A stretch of DNA of 64,000 nucleotides from Citreimonas salinaria (GCF_900107235.1 NZ_FNPF01000009.1:62001-126000), one strand, 5' to 3'; positions 8,758 to 19,457 are shown, counted from the stretch's first letter. Made by a program: numbers and translations. Notes: a model not told the origin generated them from the letters alone.

Positions 8758-8826
8758 CCACCACGCCTCTTCATTCTGGCGAAAAATATTCGTCGGGAGT
8801 CGCCATGCGACGGTGGCAGAGCCCGC

Positions 8827-10275
8827 TTACTCCGCCGCGACCGGCACGACGCGCCGGGCATCCGATGCGTCCAGCGGAAAGACCTTCGCCGGGTTCAGCA
8901 GCCATTTCGGGTCGAACACGTCCTTCACCGCCATCTGCGCCTCGAGATCCGCGGCGTCGTACTGGTCGTGCATCAGGTCGCGCTTCTCGATGCCCACGCC
9001 ATGCTCGCCGGTGAGACACCCGCCGACCTCGACGCACAGCTTGAGGATCTCGGCGCCGAAGGCCTCGCACAACTCCAGCTGGCCCTCCTGGTTGGCGTTG
9101 AACAGGATCAGCGGATGCATGTTGCCGTCGCCCGCGTGGAACACGTTGGCCACGCCCAGTCCGAACTCCTTCGACATCTCGCCGATGCGGCGCAGCACGT
9201 AAGGCAGCTCGGACACCGGGATCGTGCCGTCGAGACACATGTAGTCGTTGATCTGCCCCATCGCGCCGAACGCGGACTTGCGGCCAAGCCAGATGCGGCC
9301 GGCCTCGTCGGCATCCTTCGCCTCGCGCAGCTCGACCGGGTCATGGCGGCGGGCGATCGTCGTGATCTTGCCCAGCTGCTCGTCGATCTCGGCGGGGCTG
9401 CCCTCGACCTCGACGATCAACAGCGCCTCGCACATCGGGTAGCCGGCCTTGGCGAACGCCTCGCAGGCCTCGATGCAGGGGCGGTCCATGAACTCAATCG
9501 CCACGGGCAGCACGCCCGCCTTTATGATGTCGGACACGCAGGCGCCCGCGACCTCGGAGCTGTCGAAGCCCATCAGCACCGGGCGCGCGCCTTCGGGTTT
9601 GCGCAGGATGCGCAGGGTCGCCTCGGTCACCACGCCAAGCTGCCCCTCCGAGCCGCAGATCACGCCCAGCAGGTCGTAGCCGCCGGCGTCCAGATGCGCG
9701 CCGCCGATCTCCATGATCGTGCCGTCCATCGCCACCATCGTGACGCCCAGCAGGTTGTTGGTAGTCACGCCGTATTTCAGGCAATGCGCGCCGCCGGAAT
9801 TCATCGCGATGTTGCCGGCGATCGCGCAGGCCAGCTGCGACGACGGGTCGGGGGCGTAGAAGAAATCGTCCGCTTCCACCGCGCCGGTCACCGACAGGTT
9901 CGTGCGCCCGGTCTGCACGCGGACGAAGCGGTTGTCGTAATCGGTCTCCAGCACCCCCGTCATGCGTGCGACGCCCAGCAGCACGCAGTCGGCGGTGGGC
10001 AGCGCGCCCCCGGCCAGCGAGGTGCCCGAGCCGCGGGGCACGACCGGTACGCCTTCCTCGTGGCAGATGCGCAGCACGTCCGAGACCTCGGCCGTCGTAG
10101 ACGGCAGCACCACGGCCAGCGGTGGACAGCGATAGGCGGTCAGCGCATCGCATTCATAGGCGCGGGTCTCGGACTCGTCCTCGATCACGGCGTCGGCGGG
10201 CAGCACGTCGCGCAGCCGTTCGACGATCCGCCTCTTGCGCGAGATCACCCCTGCGTTCGGTTGAGGCATCTGCAT
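8827..10275 (-). CDS. glcD: glycolate oxidase catalytic FAD subunit GlcD
   Basis: 482 residues, the main FAD-linked oxidoreductase of glycolate oxidase (glycolate to glyoxylate). FAD-binding PCMH domain with VVPRGSGTSLAGGALP around residues 75-90 and MNSGGAHCLKYGVTTNN near 150-170. The C-terminal FAD-oxidase domain has VFHAGDGNMHPL and GGCLTGEHGVG, the signature His/Glu motifs of the D-lactate/glycolate dehydrogenase family. The ATG at 10275 is preceded by GGAGGAC. It is the first gene of glcDEF and is divergent from the HemJ-like gene. The operon would let the cell use glycolate, a common phytoplankton exudate. Confidence 0.95.
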   Translation of the reverse strand: MQMPQPNAGVISRKRRIVERLRDVLPADAVIEDESETRAYECDALTAYRCPPLAVVLPSTTAEVSDVLRICHEEGVPVVPRGSGTSLAGGALPTADCVLLGVARMTGVLETDYDNRFVRVQTGRTNLSVTGAVEADDFFYAPDPSSQLACAIAGNIAMNSGGAHCLKYGVTTNNLLGVTMVAMDGTIMEIGGAHLDAGGYDLLGVICGSEGQLGVVTEATLRILRKPEGARPVLMGFDSSEVAGACVSDIIKAGVLPVAIEFMDRPCIEACEAFAKAGYPMCEALLIVEVEGSPAEIDEQLGKITTIARRHDPVELREAKDADEAGRIWLGRKSAFGAMGQINDYMCLDGTIPVSELPYVLRRIGEMSKEFGLGVANVFHAGDGNMHPLILFNANQEGQLELCEAFGAEILKLCVEVGGCLTGEHGVGIEKRDLMHDQYDAADLEAQMAVKDVFDPKWLLNPAKVFPLDASDARRVVPVAAE

Positions 10276-10306
10276 GGCCGTCCTCCATGGGTCGGTAAGC
10301 CTGAAT

Positions 10307-10325
10307 TGGTCAGTTTATATAACCA
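10307..10325. promoter_or_regulatory. candidate GntR/GlcC-like operator upstream of glcDEF
   Basis: TGGT and ACCA half-sites separated by 11 bases (TGGT-N11-ACCA) surround an AT-rich core with a TATAAA-like -10 on the minus strand, 32 bases upstream of the glcD start. FCD-subfamily GntR regulators such as GlcC and PdhR bind TGGT/ACCA half-sites, but usually with shorter spacing. No regulator gene is adjacent, so this is tentative. Confidence 0.3.
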
Positions 10326-10438
10326 GATCAGCGGATGGGCGAGTCTTTTCTGGTCTCGCCGGGTGCTGGCAGGACAACGCGCGCCACGGGGCTCCGGCTC
10401 CGCTTGCCTTTCGGGGCGCCCTTGGGTCAGGTGCGCGC

Positions 10439-10849
10439 ATGGCCTGGATCAAGATCATTCACCTTCTATGCGTCATGGGCTGGATGACGTCCATCTTCGC
10501 CGTCCCGCGCGCGCTGATCTACTGGCGGCGCGAATGGGACCGGCTGGGCGAGTTCGGCCCGCTGGGCGACCTGACGATCCGACTTTATCGCTTTTCGCTG
10601 GGGCTGGGCGTCATCGCGCTGGGGACCGGGATCTGGCTTGCCACGATCTGGGGCTGGCCCGCCTGGACGCACCTGAAGCTGGCGCTGGTCCTGGTGCTGG
10701 TCGCGCATTACGGCTGGACCGGGCTTCTGGTGCTGCGGGCGCGCAAGGGCGGCTTCGGCCGGACCGACCGTTATCTGCGCATCTTCAACGAGATCAGCGT
10801 GCTGGTGGTGATTGCCGTGCTGTGGGTCGTGGTGGTCAAGCCTTTCTGA
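10439..10849 (+). CDS. HemJ/CopD-family membrane protein
   Basis: 136 residues from the ATG at 10439; the reading frame is open further upstream but the sequence there is not membrane-like. Four hydrophobic helices are visible (about 4-24, 52-72, 78-98 and 117-134). His8 at the start of helix 1, Lys80 in the HLKLALV segment and the C-terminal FNE motif (116-118) match the conserved positions of HemJ-type protoporphyrinogen IX oxidases within the CopD superfamily. HemJ oxidises protoporphyrinogen to protoporphyrin in haem synthesis. It is unclear whether this copy is the main HemJ or a paralogue, because no haem gene is nearby. It converges on the next gene with 8 bases between stops. Confidence 0.7.
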   Translation: MAWIKIIHLLCVMGWMTSIFAVPRALIYWRREWDRLGEFGPLGDLTIRLYRFSLGLGVIALGTGIWLATIWGWPAWTHLKLALVLVLVAHYGWTGLLVLRARKGGFGRTDRYLRIFNEISVLVVIAVLWVVVVKPF

Positions 10850-10857
10850 GTCGACGC

Positions 10858-12894
10858 TCAGCGCCGCCCCTCGCGCAGCCAGCCCGCCAGGATCAGCGCC
10901 GAGGCCAGCAGCAGCACCAGCCACGAAGGCAGCACCGGCATCTGCGTGACGCTGAGCGTCTCGTAGGCTTCGCGCGGGGTGATGCCGATCCAGCCGCGCC
11001 CGGCGGCGGGGCGGCCTTCGCGGACTTCGCGAATGTCCGGCACGCCCTCTTCCAGCCGCAGCACGCCGCCGCGCCCCTCCTCGATCAGCGGGCGCAGGGC
11101 CTCGCCGCTGGCGATGGTCTGCTCGAACTCGCGCGGGGCGGCGGGGCCGAGGCCGACGACCGCCTGCTGCTCGCCCTCGGACAGGCGGTAGAGCCCGATC
11201 TCGGGGCCCTCGTAGACCGTCTCGAACCGGCCGGGGGCGACCTGTTCCAGCACCAGCTCCTCGGTCTCGCCGTCGGGGCGGGTGATCGTGACGGGGCCGA
11301 CCTCGTCCTCGAGCGAGCGGCGGATGATGCGCATGGTCTGCCCCGTGGGTTCGGCCCACAGCGCCTCTTCCTCGAGCTCGGGTTCCTTCATCATCCAGTG
11401 CGCCAGCCGGCGCAGCAGTTCCAGCTGCGGGCCGCCGCCCTCGAAGCCGCGGTTCCACAGCCAGGCGTGGTCCGATGCCAGCAGCGCGACACGGCCCTCG
11501 CCCACGCGGTCCAGGATCAGCAGCGGGCGGTCGTCCGCGCCCTGCATGACGACCTCGCCGCCCGTCGGCTCGACTTCGATCTGGCGCAGCCAGCGGCCCC
11601 ACTCGCCTTCGCCTTCCAGCCCGGCGGTCACCGGGTGCTTCTGGCCCAGTTCGGTGATTTCGGGGCGATAGGCTTCCTCGATCAGCCGTGCGGTGGGTTC
11701 GGCGGGGATGATCTCGGCCAGGGGCGATCGGTAGATGGAATCCGCGCTGGCGAAATCGGGGCCGGCGGCGATCAGCACCGCGCCGCCGTCCTCGACGTAG
11801 CGGCGCACGTTGTCGAGATAGATCGCCGGCAGGATGCCGCGCCGCTGGTAGCGGTCGAAGATGATCAGGTCGAAATCCTCGATCTTGTCGAGGAACAGTT
11901 CGCGCGTGGGGAAAGCGATCAGCGACAGTTCGGTGACCGGCACGCCGTCCTGCTTTTCCGGCGGCCGCAGGATGGTGAAGTGCACCAGGTCGACCGAGGA
12001 ATCGGATTTCAGCAGGTTGCGCCAGGTGCGGCCACCGGCATGCGGCTCTCCCGAGACCAGCAGCACGCGCAGCCGGTCGCGCACGCCGTTGATCTGCACC
12101 AGCGCGGTGTTGTTGCGGTCGGTCAACTCTCCCTCGGCCTCGGGGACGGTGAACTGGATCACGTTCAGGCCGCCGTGTGGCAGGGTGATCGGCAGTTCTA
12201 GGTCCTCGCCGATGGGCACCGAGAAGGTGCTTGGCTCGGCGCCGTCGATCGAGATCTCGATGTCGGTGCGGATCTCATCGGGTGCGGCGCCCTCGTCCTC
12301 GATCCGCAGGGTCAGCACCACTTCCTCGTCGAGGATGGCGAAGGCGGGTGCGTTCTTGACGATCAGGCGCCGGTCCCAGTCGTCTTCCTGTCCGCTCAGC
12401 AGCAACTGCATCGGCGCCGGCAGGTCCGGGGCGATTTCAAGGTCGTGCAGCCGGCCGTCCGACAGAAGGAACACACCCGCCACGCGGCCGCGCGGTTCCT
12501 CGGCCAGCGCGGCCGACAAGGCAGTCATCAACTGCGTGCCGGCATCGCCCTCGCCGTCGCCCACGGCGATGCGGCGCACCTCGGTGTTGGGGCGCGCCTC
12601 CAGTTCGGCCTGCAGGGCGTCGGCTGCGGCCGTGGTGACGCCCGCGCGTTCCGCCAGCCGTTGCGAGGCCGAGCGGTCCTCGATCATCAGCACGATGTCG
12701 GACAACGGGTCGCGGTTCTCGACCTGCCACGAGGGCTGGGTCAGCGCGCCGACCAGAACGGCGGCGGCAAGGCCGCGCAGCGCCCAGCCGGCCAAGCCGC
12801 GCCAGACCGCCAGCGCGGTGCCGGCCAGCGCCAGCACCCCCAGCGCGGCGATCACCGCCCAGGGCAGCAGCGGGTCGAAAACGATCTGTCCCAT
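10858..12894 (-). CDS. membrane-anchored VWA/glutamine-amidotransferase-like protein, moxR operon
   Basis: 678 residues. Two N-terminal helices (about 12-30 and 36-52) and one C-terminal helix (about 655-672) flank a large extracytoplasmic region. That region contains an SDIVLMIEDRSAS strand resembling a von Willebrand A start, and a later class I glutamine-amidotransferase-like Rossmann section (DLIIFDRYQRRG; YVEDGGAVLIAAGPDF). The ATG at 12894 has AGGACTGA upstream. It is the last gene of a four-gene unit after moxR, DUF58 and BatA/DUF4159. In such clusters the MoxR chaperone is thought to act on VWA-type envelope proteins; a precise function is not known. Confidence 0.75.
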   Translation of the reverse strand: MGQIVFDPLLPWAVIAALGVLALAGTALAVWRGLAGWALRGLAAAVLVGALTQPSWQVENRDPLSDIVLMIEDRSASQRLAERAGVTTAAADALQAELEARPNTEVRRIAVGDGEGDAGTQLMTALSAALAEEPRGRVAGVFLLSDGRLHDLEIAPDLPAPMQLLLSGQEDDWDRRLIVKNAPAFAILDEEVVLTLRIEDEGAAPDEIRTDIEISIDGAEPSTFSVPIGEDLELPITLPHGGLNVIQFTVPEAEGELTDRNNTALVQINGVRDRLRVLLVSGEPHAGGRTWRNLLKSDSSVDLVHFTILRPPEKQDGVPVTELSLIAFPTRELFLDKIEDFDLIIFDRYQRRGILPAIYLDNVRRYVEDGGAVLIAAGPDFASADSIYRSPLAEIIPAEPTARLIEEAYRPEITELGQKHPVTAGLEGEGEWGRWLRQIEVEPTGGEVVMQGADDRPLLILDRVGEGRVALLASDHAWLWNRGFEGGGPQLELLRRLAHWMMKEPELEEEALWAEPTGQTMRIIRRSLEDEVGPVTITRPDGETEELVLEQVAPGRFETVYEGPEIGLYRLSEGEQQAVVGLGPAAPREFEQTIASGEALRPLIEEGRGGVLRLEEGVPDIREVREGRPAAGRGWIGITPREAYETLSVTQMPVLPSWLVLLLASALILAGWLREGRR

Positions 12895-12930
12895 GATGTC
12901 AGTCCTGTTTACGGGTGCCGGCGTGCGCGG

Positions 12931-15702
12931 TCAGTTGCCGAGCCGGTCGAGCAGCGCGGGCACGTGAACCTGGTCGGATTTGTAGTTCCCGGTCAGCACG
13001 TGCATCACCAGGTTCACGCCGAAGCGATAGGCGATCTCGCGCTGCCGCTCACCGCCGAAGCCGCTGCCGACCGGCACCATCGGGTTGCCGTTCTCGTCCA
13101 TCGCCCAGGCGCTGGCCCAGTCGTTGCCGCCGATCACGACCGGCGTGACGTTGTCGTTGAGGTTGCGGAAGGGCATGCCCTCGACCAGTTCGGCGTCGGG
13201 CGGTGCTGCCTCGACCCACAGGTCGCGCCCGGCATAGCGGCCGGGGAAATCCTGCAGCAGGTAGAACGTCCGCGTCAGCACGTGGTCGGCCGGCACGGGC
13301 TCCAGCGGGGGGATGTCCAGCGGCGCCGCGATCTGGCGCAGCCGGCGGTTCTCCGGCGTGTCGCCGCCGAAATCCGCCACGTCGCCGTCGCGCGTGTCGA
13401 ACAGGATCATCCCGCCCGAGCGCAGGTACTCGTTCAGCTTTGCGTAGGCCGCGTCCGAGGGGATCGGCTGGTCGGCGGTGATCGGCCAGTAGAGGAACGG
13501 GAAGAACGACAGTTCGTCGGTTTCCAGGTTCACGCCCATCGGGTCTGCGGGTTCGACCGAAGTGCGGAAGTACAGCGTCTGCGAAAGACCATAAAGGCCG
13601 GCGCGGGCCAGTTCGTCGACCTGTTCGTCGCCGGTCAGGACATGCGCCAGAACCACGTCCGTCGTCGCCGCGACGGCGCGGGATTCGTCGGTGGTGTCCT
13701 GCGCCTGCGCGTACTGCGGCGACAGCGTCAGCAGCGCGAGGCCGATCGCGGCCAAACCGGCGCGCGGCCCGCGCAACCGGCCCGACAGCGCCAGAGAGGC
13801 GACGATGTCGGCCGCCAACAGCGCCAGGGCCAGCGCGATCAGCCAGCCCGACAGCGGCGTCTCCTGCGGGCGGCTCAGCCCCTCGACCGCGATGCGTTCG
13901 GGCCAGGCCGCGGGCTGCAGCACGGCGTCGCCGCCCATGACGTTGCGCGCCACCGCGCGGTCCTCGCCTTCGTAGAGTCCCGGTAGCAGGTCCGGGCCAA
14001 GCGGCGCATTCGCCAGATCCTCGCCGGCGACGCCGGGCAGGGTGTCGGCCTCGTTCTCGCGCCCGAATGCGTCCAGTACGGTGACCGGCTGCCAGACCGT
14101 ACCTTCGAGGTCCTGCGCCTCGCCCTCTCCGACCGAGGACGACACGGCCAGGCGTTCGAGCATGCGCACGAACAGCCCCGACAGCGGCAGCGTCGACCAG
14201 TCGGCATTGGCGGTGACGTGGAACAGCACGACCTGGCCCTGTCCCACCTGCTTGCGCGTCACCAGCGGCGTGCCATCGGCCAGCTGCGCGATCACGCGGC
14301 TGGCCAGCGAGGGGTCGGGCTGGGCCATCACCTGGCTCGACACCGTGACGTCGGGCGGGATCGCCAGCCCGTGGAAGGGGCTGTCCTCGTCGAAGGGGGC
14401 GATGGCCTTCGGCTCGCCCCAGCTCATGGCGCCACCGACGCTGCGACCGCCGGCCCGCAGGCGCACCGGCATCAGCGGATCCTCGGCGTCGCGTCCGACA
14501 TCGCTTGCGGCCAGGCGCGGCCCGGCGAAGCGCAGCAGCATGCCGCCGCTCTCGACCCATTCGGTCACCGCGTCACGTTCGCCGGGCGACAGCGTCGCCA
14601 CGTCGGCCAGCACGATCACGTCGGGATTGGCGGGCAACACGTCGGTCAGCGCCCCGTCGAGCAGTTCTGCCGTCGGCTCGAGCGCGCGGCTGAGGTAATG
14701 CAGCGGCGACAGCAGCTCGAGCCCCTCGCGGTCGTCGCGCCCAGCGATCAGGGCGACTTCGCGCCGGCGCAGGGAATCGTCGGTCAGCGCGACCGCACCG
14801 GCGCTGCGGCTGCCCTCGATCTCGAACCGGGTCATGCGCGCGCGCAACTCGGCCGGCAGGGCGATCTCGGTCGTGGCGGTGGTGGCGTCGGCTTCGAACG
14901 TGACGGGGCTGCGCACCAGCACGGCCGGGTTGCCGGCCGGGTCCAGCCCTTGACCGGTCAGCGTGACCTCGGACACGGGGCCGGGACGCAGGCGGTGCGC
15001 GGTGATCTGCACGGCGCCGTCCTCGAAGCGCGCGGGCTCCAGCGCGTACAGGCTGCGGGGGCTTTCGAACACGGTGACCGTGCCGCGGGCTTCGAGCGCC
15101 GCCAGCAGCTGGTCGCGGCTGTCGCGCGCAAGGCCGTCGGACATCCAGTAGCTGTCGAACGCGCCTTCGGGCAGGGCGGCCAGCGCGCGTTCGACCGTCT
15201 CGGCCGACGGCTCCCACGGGTTGGGCAGCACGCCCTCGATCCGGGTGCGCATGACGTCCGCCGACTGGAAGCGCACCGTCTCGGGTTCGGTCAAGCGAAG
15301 GAGGCCCACGGTGCGGTCGTCACGTGCCGCGCGGGTCAGCAGCGCATCCAGCGCCGTCTGCCGCGCACGCCAGTCGTCGGCCGAGGCCCAGCTGGCATCC
15401 ATCACCACCAGAAGCGGCCCCGTTCCGCCGGCGCTGTCCTCGGCCTGCGGGTTCAGCACCGGCCCGGCGAGGCCCACGATCACCGCCGCGACCGCCAGCA
15501 TGCGCAGCAGCAGCAGCCACCACGGCGTGCGGTCGCTGACCTGCTCGTCGTCGCGCAGGCCCAGCAGCAGCGCCACGCCGGGAAAGCGCCGGCGGATCGG
15601 CGCGGGCGGCACGGCGCGCAGGATCACCCACAGGATCGGCAGCGCCAGCAGGCCCAGCAGCAGCCAGGGGGCGGTGAATCCGAGGACACCGAAAAGCGTC
15701 AT
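12931..15702 (-). CDS. BatA-type N-terminal and DUF4159 domain membrane protein
   Basis: 923 residues from the ATG at 15702, which overlaps the DUF58 stop codon as ATGA; a G-rich site (GGGAG) lies upstream. The N-terminus is the BatA-type double helix (about 9-28 and 61-82, with the PAPIRRRFPG linker). A VWA-like domain (LLVVMDASWAS) and a central extracytoplasmic region follow. Further helices lie near 650-710, and a C-terminal DUF4159 domain follows (ELSFFPFLYWPITAD; SGGMILFDTRDGD). These proteins are conserved next to moxR in Rhodobacterales and are presumed envelope-stress or assembly factors. Confidence 0.85.
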   Translation of the reverse strand: MTLFGVLGFTAPWLLLGLLALPILWVILRAVPPAPIRRRFPGVALLLGLRDDEQVSDRTPWWLLLLRMLAVAAVIVGLAGPVLNPQAEDSAGGTGPLLVVMDASWASADDWRARQTALDALLTRAARDDRTVGLLRLTEPETVRFQSADVMRTRIEGVLPNPWEPSAETVERALAALPEGAFDSYWMSDGLARDSRDQLLAALEARGTVTVFESPRSLYALEPARFEDGAVQITAHRLRPGPVSEVTLTGQGLDPAGNPAVLVRSPVTFEADATTATTEIALPAELRARMTRFEIEGSRSAGAVALTDDSLRRREVALIAGRDDREGLELLSPLHYLSRALEPTAELLDGALTDVLPANPDVIVLADVATLSPGERDAVTEWVESGGMLLRFAGPRLAASDVGRDAEDPLMPVRLRAGGRSVGGAMSWGEPKAIAPFDEDSPFHGLAIPPDVTVSSQVMAQPDPSLASRVIAQLADGTPLVTRKQVGQGQVVLFHVTANADWSTLPLSGLFVRMLERLAVSSSVGEGEAQDLEGTVWQPVTVLDAFGRENEADTLPGVAGEDLANAPLGPDLLPGLYEGEDRAVARNVMGGDAVLQPAAWPERIAVEGLSRPQETPLSGWLIALALALLAADIVASLALSGRLRGPRAGLAAIGLALLTLSPQYAQAQDTTDESRAVAATTDVVLAHVLTGDEQVDELARAGLYGLSQTLYFRTSVEPADPMGVNLETDELSFFPFLYWPITADQPIPSDAAYAKLNEYLRSGGMILFDTRDGDVADFGGDTPENRRLRQIAAPLDIPPLEPVPADHVLTRTFYLLQDFPGRYAGRDLWVEAAPPDAELVEGMPFRNLNDNVTPVVIGGNDWASAWAMDENGNPMVPVGSGFGGERQREIAYRFGVNLVMHVLTGNYKSDQVHVPALLDRLGN

Positions 15703-16573
15703 CCGTGGCTCCCGTCGATTGCGCGATACAGCCACAGCAGCGCCGATTGCGCGCCGTGGTCGGTGTGGTGGCAGTGGTAGTGCCAGCCGGTCAGCCGCGC
15801 CAGCCGGGCCAGCCGGTCCTTGCGCTCGGCCAGCCGGTCCAGGTAGCGGCCGCGCAGGTCGCCGGCCTTCAGCGTCTCGTGCGCCATGGTGCCGCCGACG
15901 GACTCGAAGATCGTGCGGCCCTGGTAGGGAAAGGCCTCTTCGGCGGGGTCGAGAACCTGCAGCAGCGCGCCGCGCACGCCGCGATCGGCGGCCTTGGTCA
16001 GCGCGCCCTCGACCGGTTCGAGATTGCCGAGGAAGTCCGAGACGAAGATCGCGCGGGCATGGGGCAGCATGCCGCGCGATTCGGGAGCGGCGTAATCGTC
16101 CACGCCCTCGTCCGACAACAGCTCGGCCAGGCGCGCGATCTGCTGGTTACCGCGGCGGGGCGGCAACTCCCAACCCGTCAGTCCGACGCGTTCGCCGCCG
16201 CGGATCAGCAGGATCGCGACCGCCAGCGCAGTCAGACGCGCTCGGTGCGACTTGGTCGGCAGGTCCTTGTCGGACGCGAAGCGCATCGACGCACCCTGAT
16301 CGACCCACAGCTGCACCGACTGCGCGACCTGCCATTCCCGCTCGCGCACGAACTGGTCGTCGCCCCGGGCGGAGCGGCGCCAGTCGATATGGCGATAGCT
16401 GTCGCCGGCGCGCAGCGGGCGGTATTGCCAGAAATCGTCGCCAAGCCCCGCGCGGCGGCGGCCGTGCTCGCCCAGCAGTACGGTGCCGGCAAGCTGCTCG
16501 GCCCGCGCCAGAAGGGCGGGAAAGCGGGCGGCCTCTTCCTGGGCGTTCTGTCGAAGAAGGGCTGTGTCGGCTG

Positions 16574-16577
<4 letters not shown>
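15699..16577 (-). CDS. DUF58 domain protein
   Basis: 292 residues. The diagnostic DUF58 box YRPLRAGDSYRHIDWRRSAR appears near residues 52-71, followed by FVREREW. DUF58 proteins are cytosolic and are almost always encoded directly after a MoxR AAA+ ATPase, as here; they are thought to link MoxR to VWA-domain partners. The ATG at 16577 overlaps the moxR stop by four bases and its own stop overlaps the next start, so translation of all three is probably coupled. A VWA-like fold is suggested by the later IFVSDFLGN strand. Confidence 0.9.
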
Positions 16578-17581
<1,004 letters not shown>

Positions 17582-17651
17582 GGCAACTCTCCCTTGCGCG
17601 ATTAGGTTGTATGGCACGAAACTACCCTTAAGCGGGAGAATGGCAAAAGTT

Positions 17652-18233
17652 ATGAGCGCACAAAATGTCGTGACACCGTCCGCGGACGGAATCGCCGCAC
17701 AGGCCAGCACCGTTGCGAAGGGCAAGGGCATTCCGCCTGTGCACAAGTGGAATCCGCCGTTCTGCGGCGACCTGGACATGCGCATAGCGCGCGATGGCAC
17801 CTGGTTCTACCTGGGCACGCCGATCGGACGTCCGGGGTTGGTGCGGCTGTTCTCGTCGATCCTGAAGCTGGAGGACGGGAAGTATTTCCTGGTCACCCCG
17901 GTCGAGAAAGTCGGCATCACGGTCGAGGACGCGCCCTTCGTCGCCACAGATGTCGAGGTTCAGGGCGAGGGGCGCGTCCAGGTCCTGACCTTTCGCACCC
18001 ATGTGGGCGACGTCGCCGAGGCCGGTCCGGATCATCCGATTCGCGTGGAACGCGACCCCGAGACCGGAGAGCCTTCACCCTACGTGATGATCCGCGCCGG
18101 TCTCGAGGCGCTGATCGACCGCAAGAGCTTCTACCGCCTGGTGGAGCTTGGCGCGCATCACGACGGCTGGTTCGGGCTGTGGTCGAAGGGGCAGTTCTTC
18201 GGCCTGATTCCGTCGGACGAGCTGCCCGACTAG
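17652..18233 (+). CDS. DUF1285 domain protein
   Basis: 193 residues starting MSAQNVV at 17652. The ATG at 17640 would directly abut the GGGAGA site, while the one at 17652 is 12 bases from it, so 17652 is preferred but not certain. The body has the family hallmarks: VHKWNPPFCGDLDMRI, then DGTWFYLGTPIGR and a C-terminal WSKGQFFGLIP. DUF1285 is a cytosolic small beta-rich domain of unknown function, regularly located upstream of moxR in alphaproteobacteria, matching the divergent arrangement here. Confidence 0.88.
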   Translation: MSAQNVVTPSADGIAAQASTVAKGKGIPPVHKWNPPFCGDLDMRIARDGTWFYLGTPIGRPGLVRLFSSILKLEDGKYFLVTPVEKVGITVEDAPFVATDVEVQGEGRVQVLTFRTHVGDVAEAGPDHPIRVERDPETGEPSPYVMIRAGLEALIDRKSFYRLVELGAHHDGWFGLWSKGQFFGLIPSDELPD

Positions 18234-18300
18234 CCGCCGCTGCCGCGTTCGACCATTCGGTGCGGCTCGCCATCTTGCGCCGCATACAACCAGGACCGCC

Positions 18301-18524
18301 ATGTTCCCCGCTTCTTCCAGCCGCTGTTCGCCCTGTTCCTGTCGGGCATGATGTCTTGCCTGGTGTCGTTCATCTCGACCGTCCGCGGCGTGGGCCTGAT
18401 CAACGGGCGGGTGGCGCTGTGGCTGACAAAGTGGATGGCGTCGTGGGCAGTGGCCTTTCCCGCCGTGCTGGTGGTGGCGCCGATCGCGCGGCGCATGGTA
18501 ATGGCGCTGACGCGCGCGACGTGA
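18301..18524 (+). pseudogene. DUF2798-like small membrane protein with a frameshift near its start
   Basis: The ATG at 18301 has AGGA upstream but hits a stop after 16 codons. The overlapping frame from 18312 to the TGA at 18522-18524 encodes FFQPLFALFLSGMMS, then two good membrane helices and a short basic end, like DUF2798 proteins. That frame has no ATG, GTG or TTG until the internal ATG pair near 18342. One extra C in the run of four at 18306-18309 would join them into a normal 74-residue protein. So this is either a real single-base deletion or a sequencing error in a homopolymer. Confidence 0.6.
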
Positions 18525-18534
18525 CGGCGCCGGG

Positions 18535-19353
18535 TCAGTCGCCCAAGGCCGCGTGCACCGCGTCGAGGTCGATCTCGCGCACGGGCGCGCGCCGCGACGG
18601 CTCTTCGGCATCGTAGCCGAACAGCGCGAAATCGCGGCCGTAGATCTCGTGCATCAGGTGCATCGACAGGTCGTCGAAATACGCCTCGACCGGGTGGGCG
18701 CGCTCGGGGCCGTGCCCGGCGCTTTCGTTGAAGCGCGGCAGGTCGGCCGGGTCGATCTGGTGGCGCAGGCGCGCGCCGGTCAGCACGTCGCGCAGCCCGT
18801 CCTCGAAACGCTCGGTGTGGAAGATGCGGTCGTAGCGGCCGCCGTTGGTGATGAAGGTGCCGACGTGGCCAGACATCGCTGACCAGTGGATGTCGGGCTC
18901 CATCGGGCGGCGCCAGCGGATCGTGTCGCGGGCGAACAGCAGGAAGCGGCGGAACGAGGCGATCTGGTCGAACGGCTGCTTGCCGTCGTCGCCGCCCACC
19001 TCGACCCCGTATTTCTGCACGATCAGCGGCACCATGTTGCCGCGATAGCGCCCGCCGTTGCGCTGGATGCCGCAGATCTTGTCGAAGAACGACGACAGTA
19101 CCCGCGAATAAGGATTGCGCACGCAGGTGAAGGCGGGCGCGGTGCGCGCCGTCACGGCCTTGCGGATCGGCTTGCGGCTGTGGTCGAAACCCCACTTGTG
19201 GATGCCCTCCCGGGCGTCGTGGATGTCGCCGTCGTAGAAGCGCCCGTGATCGCTGAAAAACAGCGCCTGCCCGATGGTCGAGCACGCGCATTTCGGCACC
19301 ACGCGGTAGATCAGGCTGCCGCTTTCGGTCATCCAGGTGCCGGGAAACCCCAT
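18535..19353 (-). CDS. sulfotransferase family protein
   Basis: 272 residues from the ATG at 19353 (AAGG upstream). It has the 5'-phosphosulfate-binding loop VVPKCACSTIGQALF (18-32) and the 3'-phosphate motif CVRNPYSRVLSSFFD (77-91) of the carbohydrate sulfotransferase (Sulfotransfer_2) family. Such enzymes move sulfate from PAPS to a sugar hydroxyl, usually on a polysaccharide or lipid; the acceptor is not evident. It is divergent from the glycosyltransferase gene at 19458 with 104 bases between them, which suggests the two act on the same glycan. It starts its 3' end 10 bases from the DUF2798 remnant. Confidence 0.88.
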   Translation of the reverse strand: MGFPGTWMTESGSLIYRVVPKCACSTIGQALFFSDHGRFYDGDIHDAREGIHKWGFDHSRKPIRKAVTARTAPAFTCVRNPYSRVLSSFFDKICGIQRNGGRYRGNMVPLIVQKYGVEVGGDDGKQPFDQIASFRRFLLFARDTIRWRRPMEPDIHWSAMSGHVGTFITNGGRYDRIFHTERFEDGLRDVLTGARLRHQIDPADLPRFNESAGHGPERAHPVEAYFDDLSMHLMHEIYGRDFALFGYDAEEPSRRAPVREIDLDAVHAALGD

Positions 19354-19457
19354 TAAGATAGCCTTTCGTGCGCGCGCCGCGGGCGCCGGTTGCAAAAGAG
19401 CAAAGAAATCCGGATTGTTCAACGAAACTATGCCGATGGGCGGCGGCCGGGGGACGG

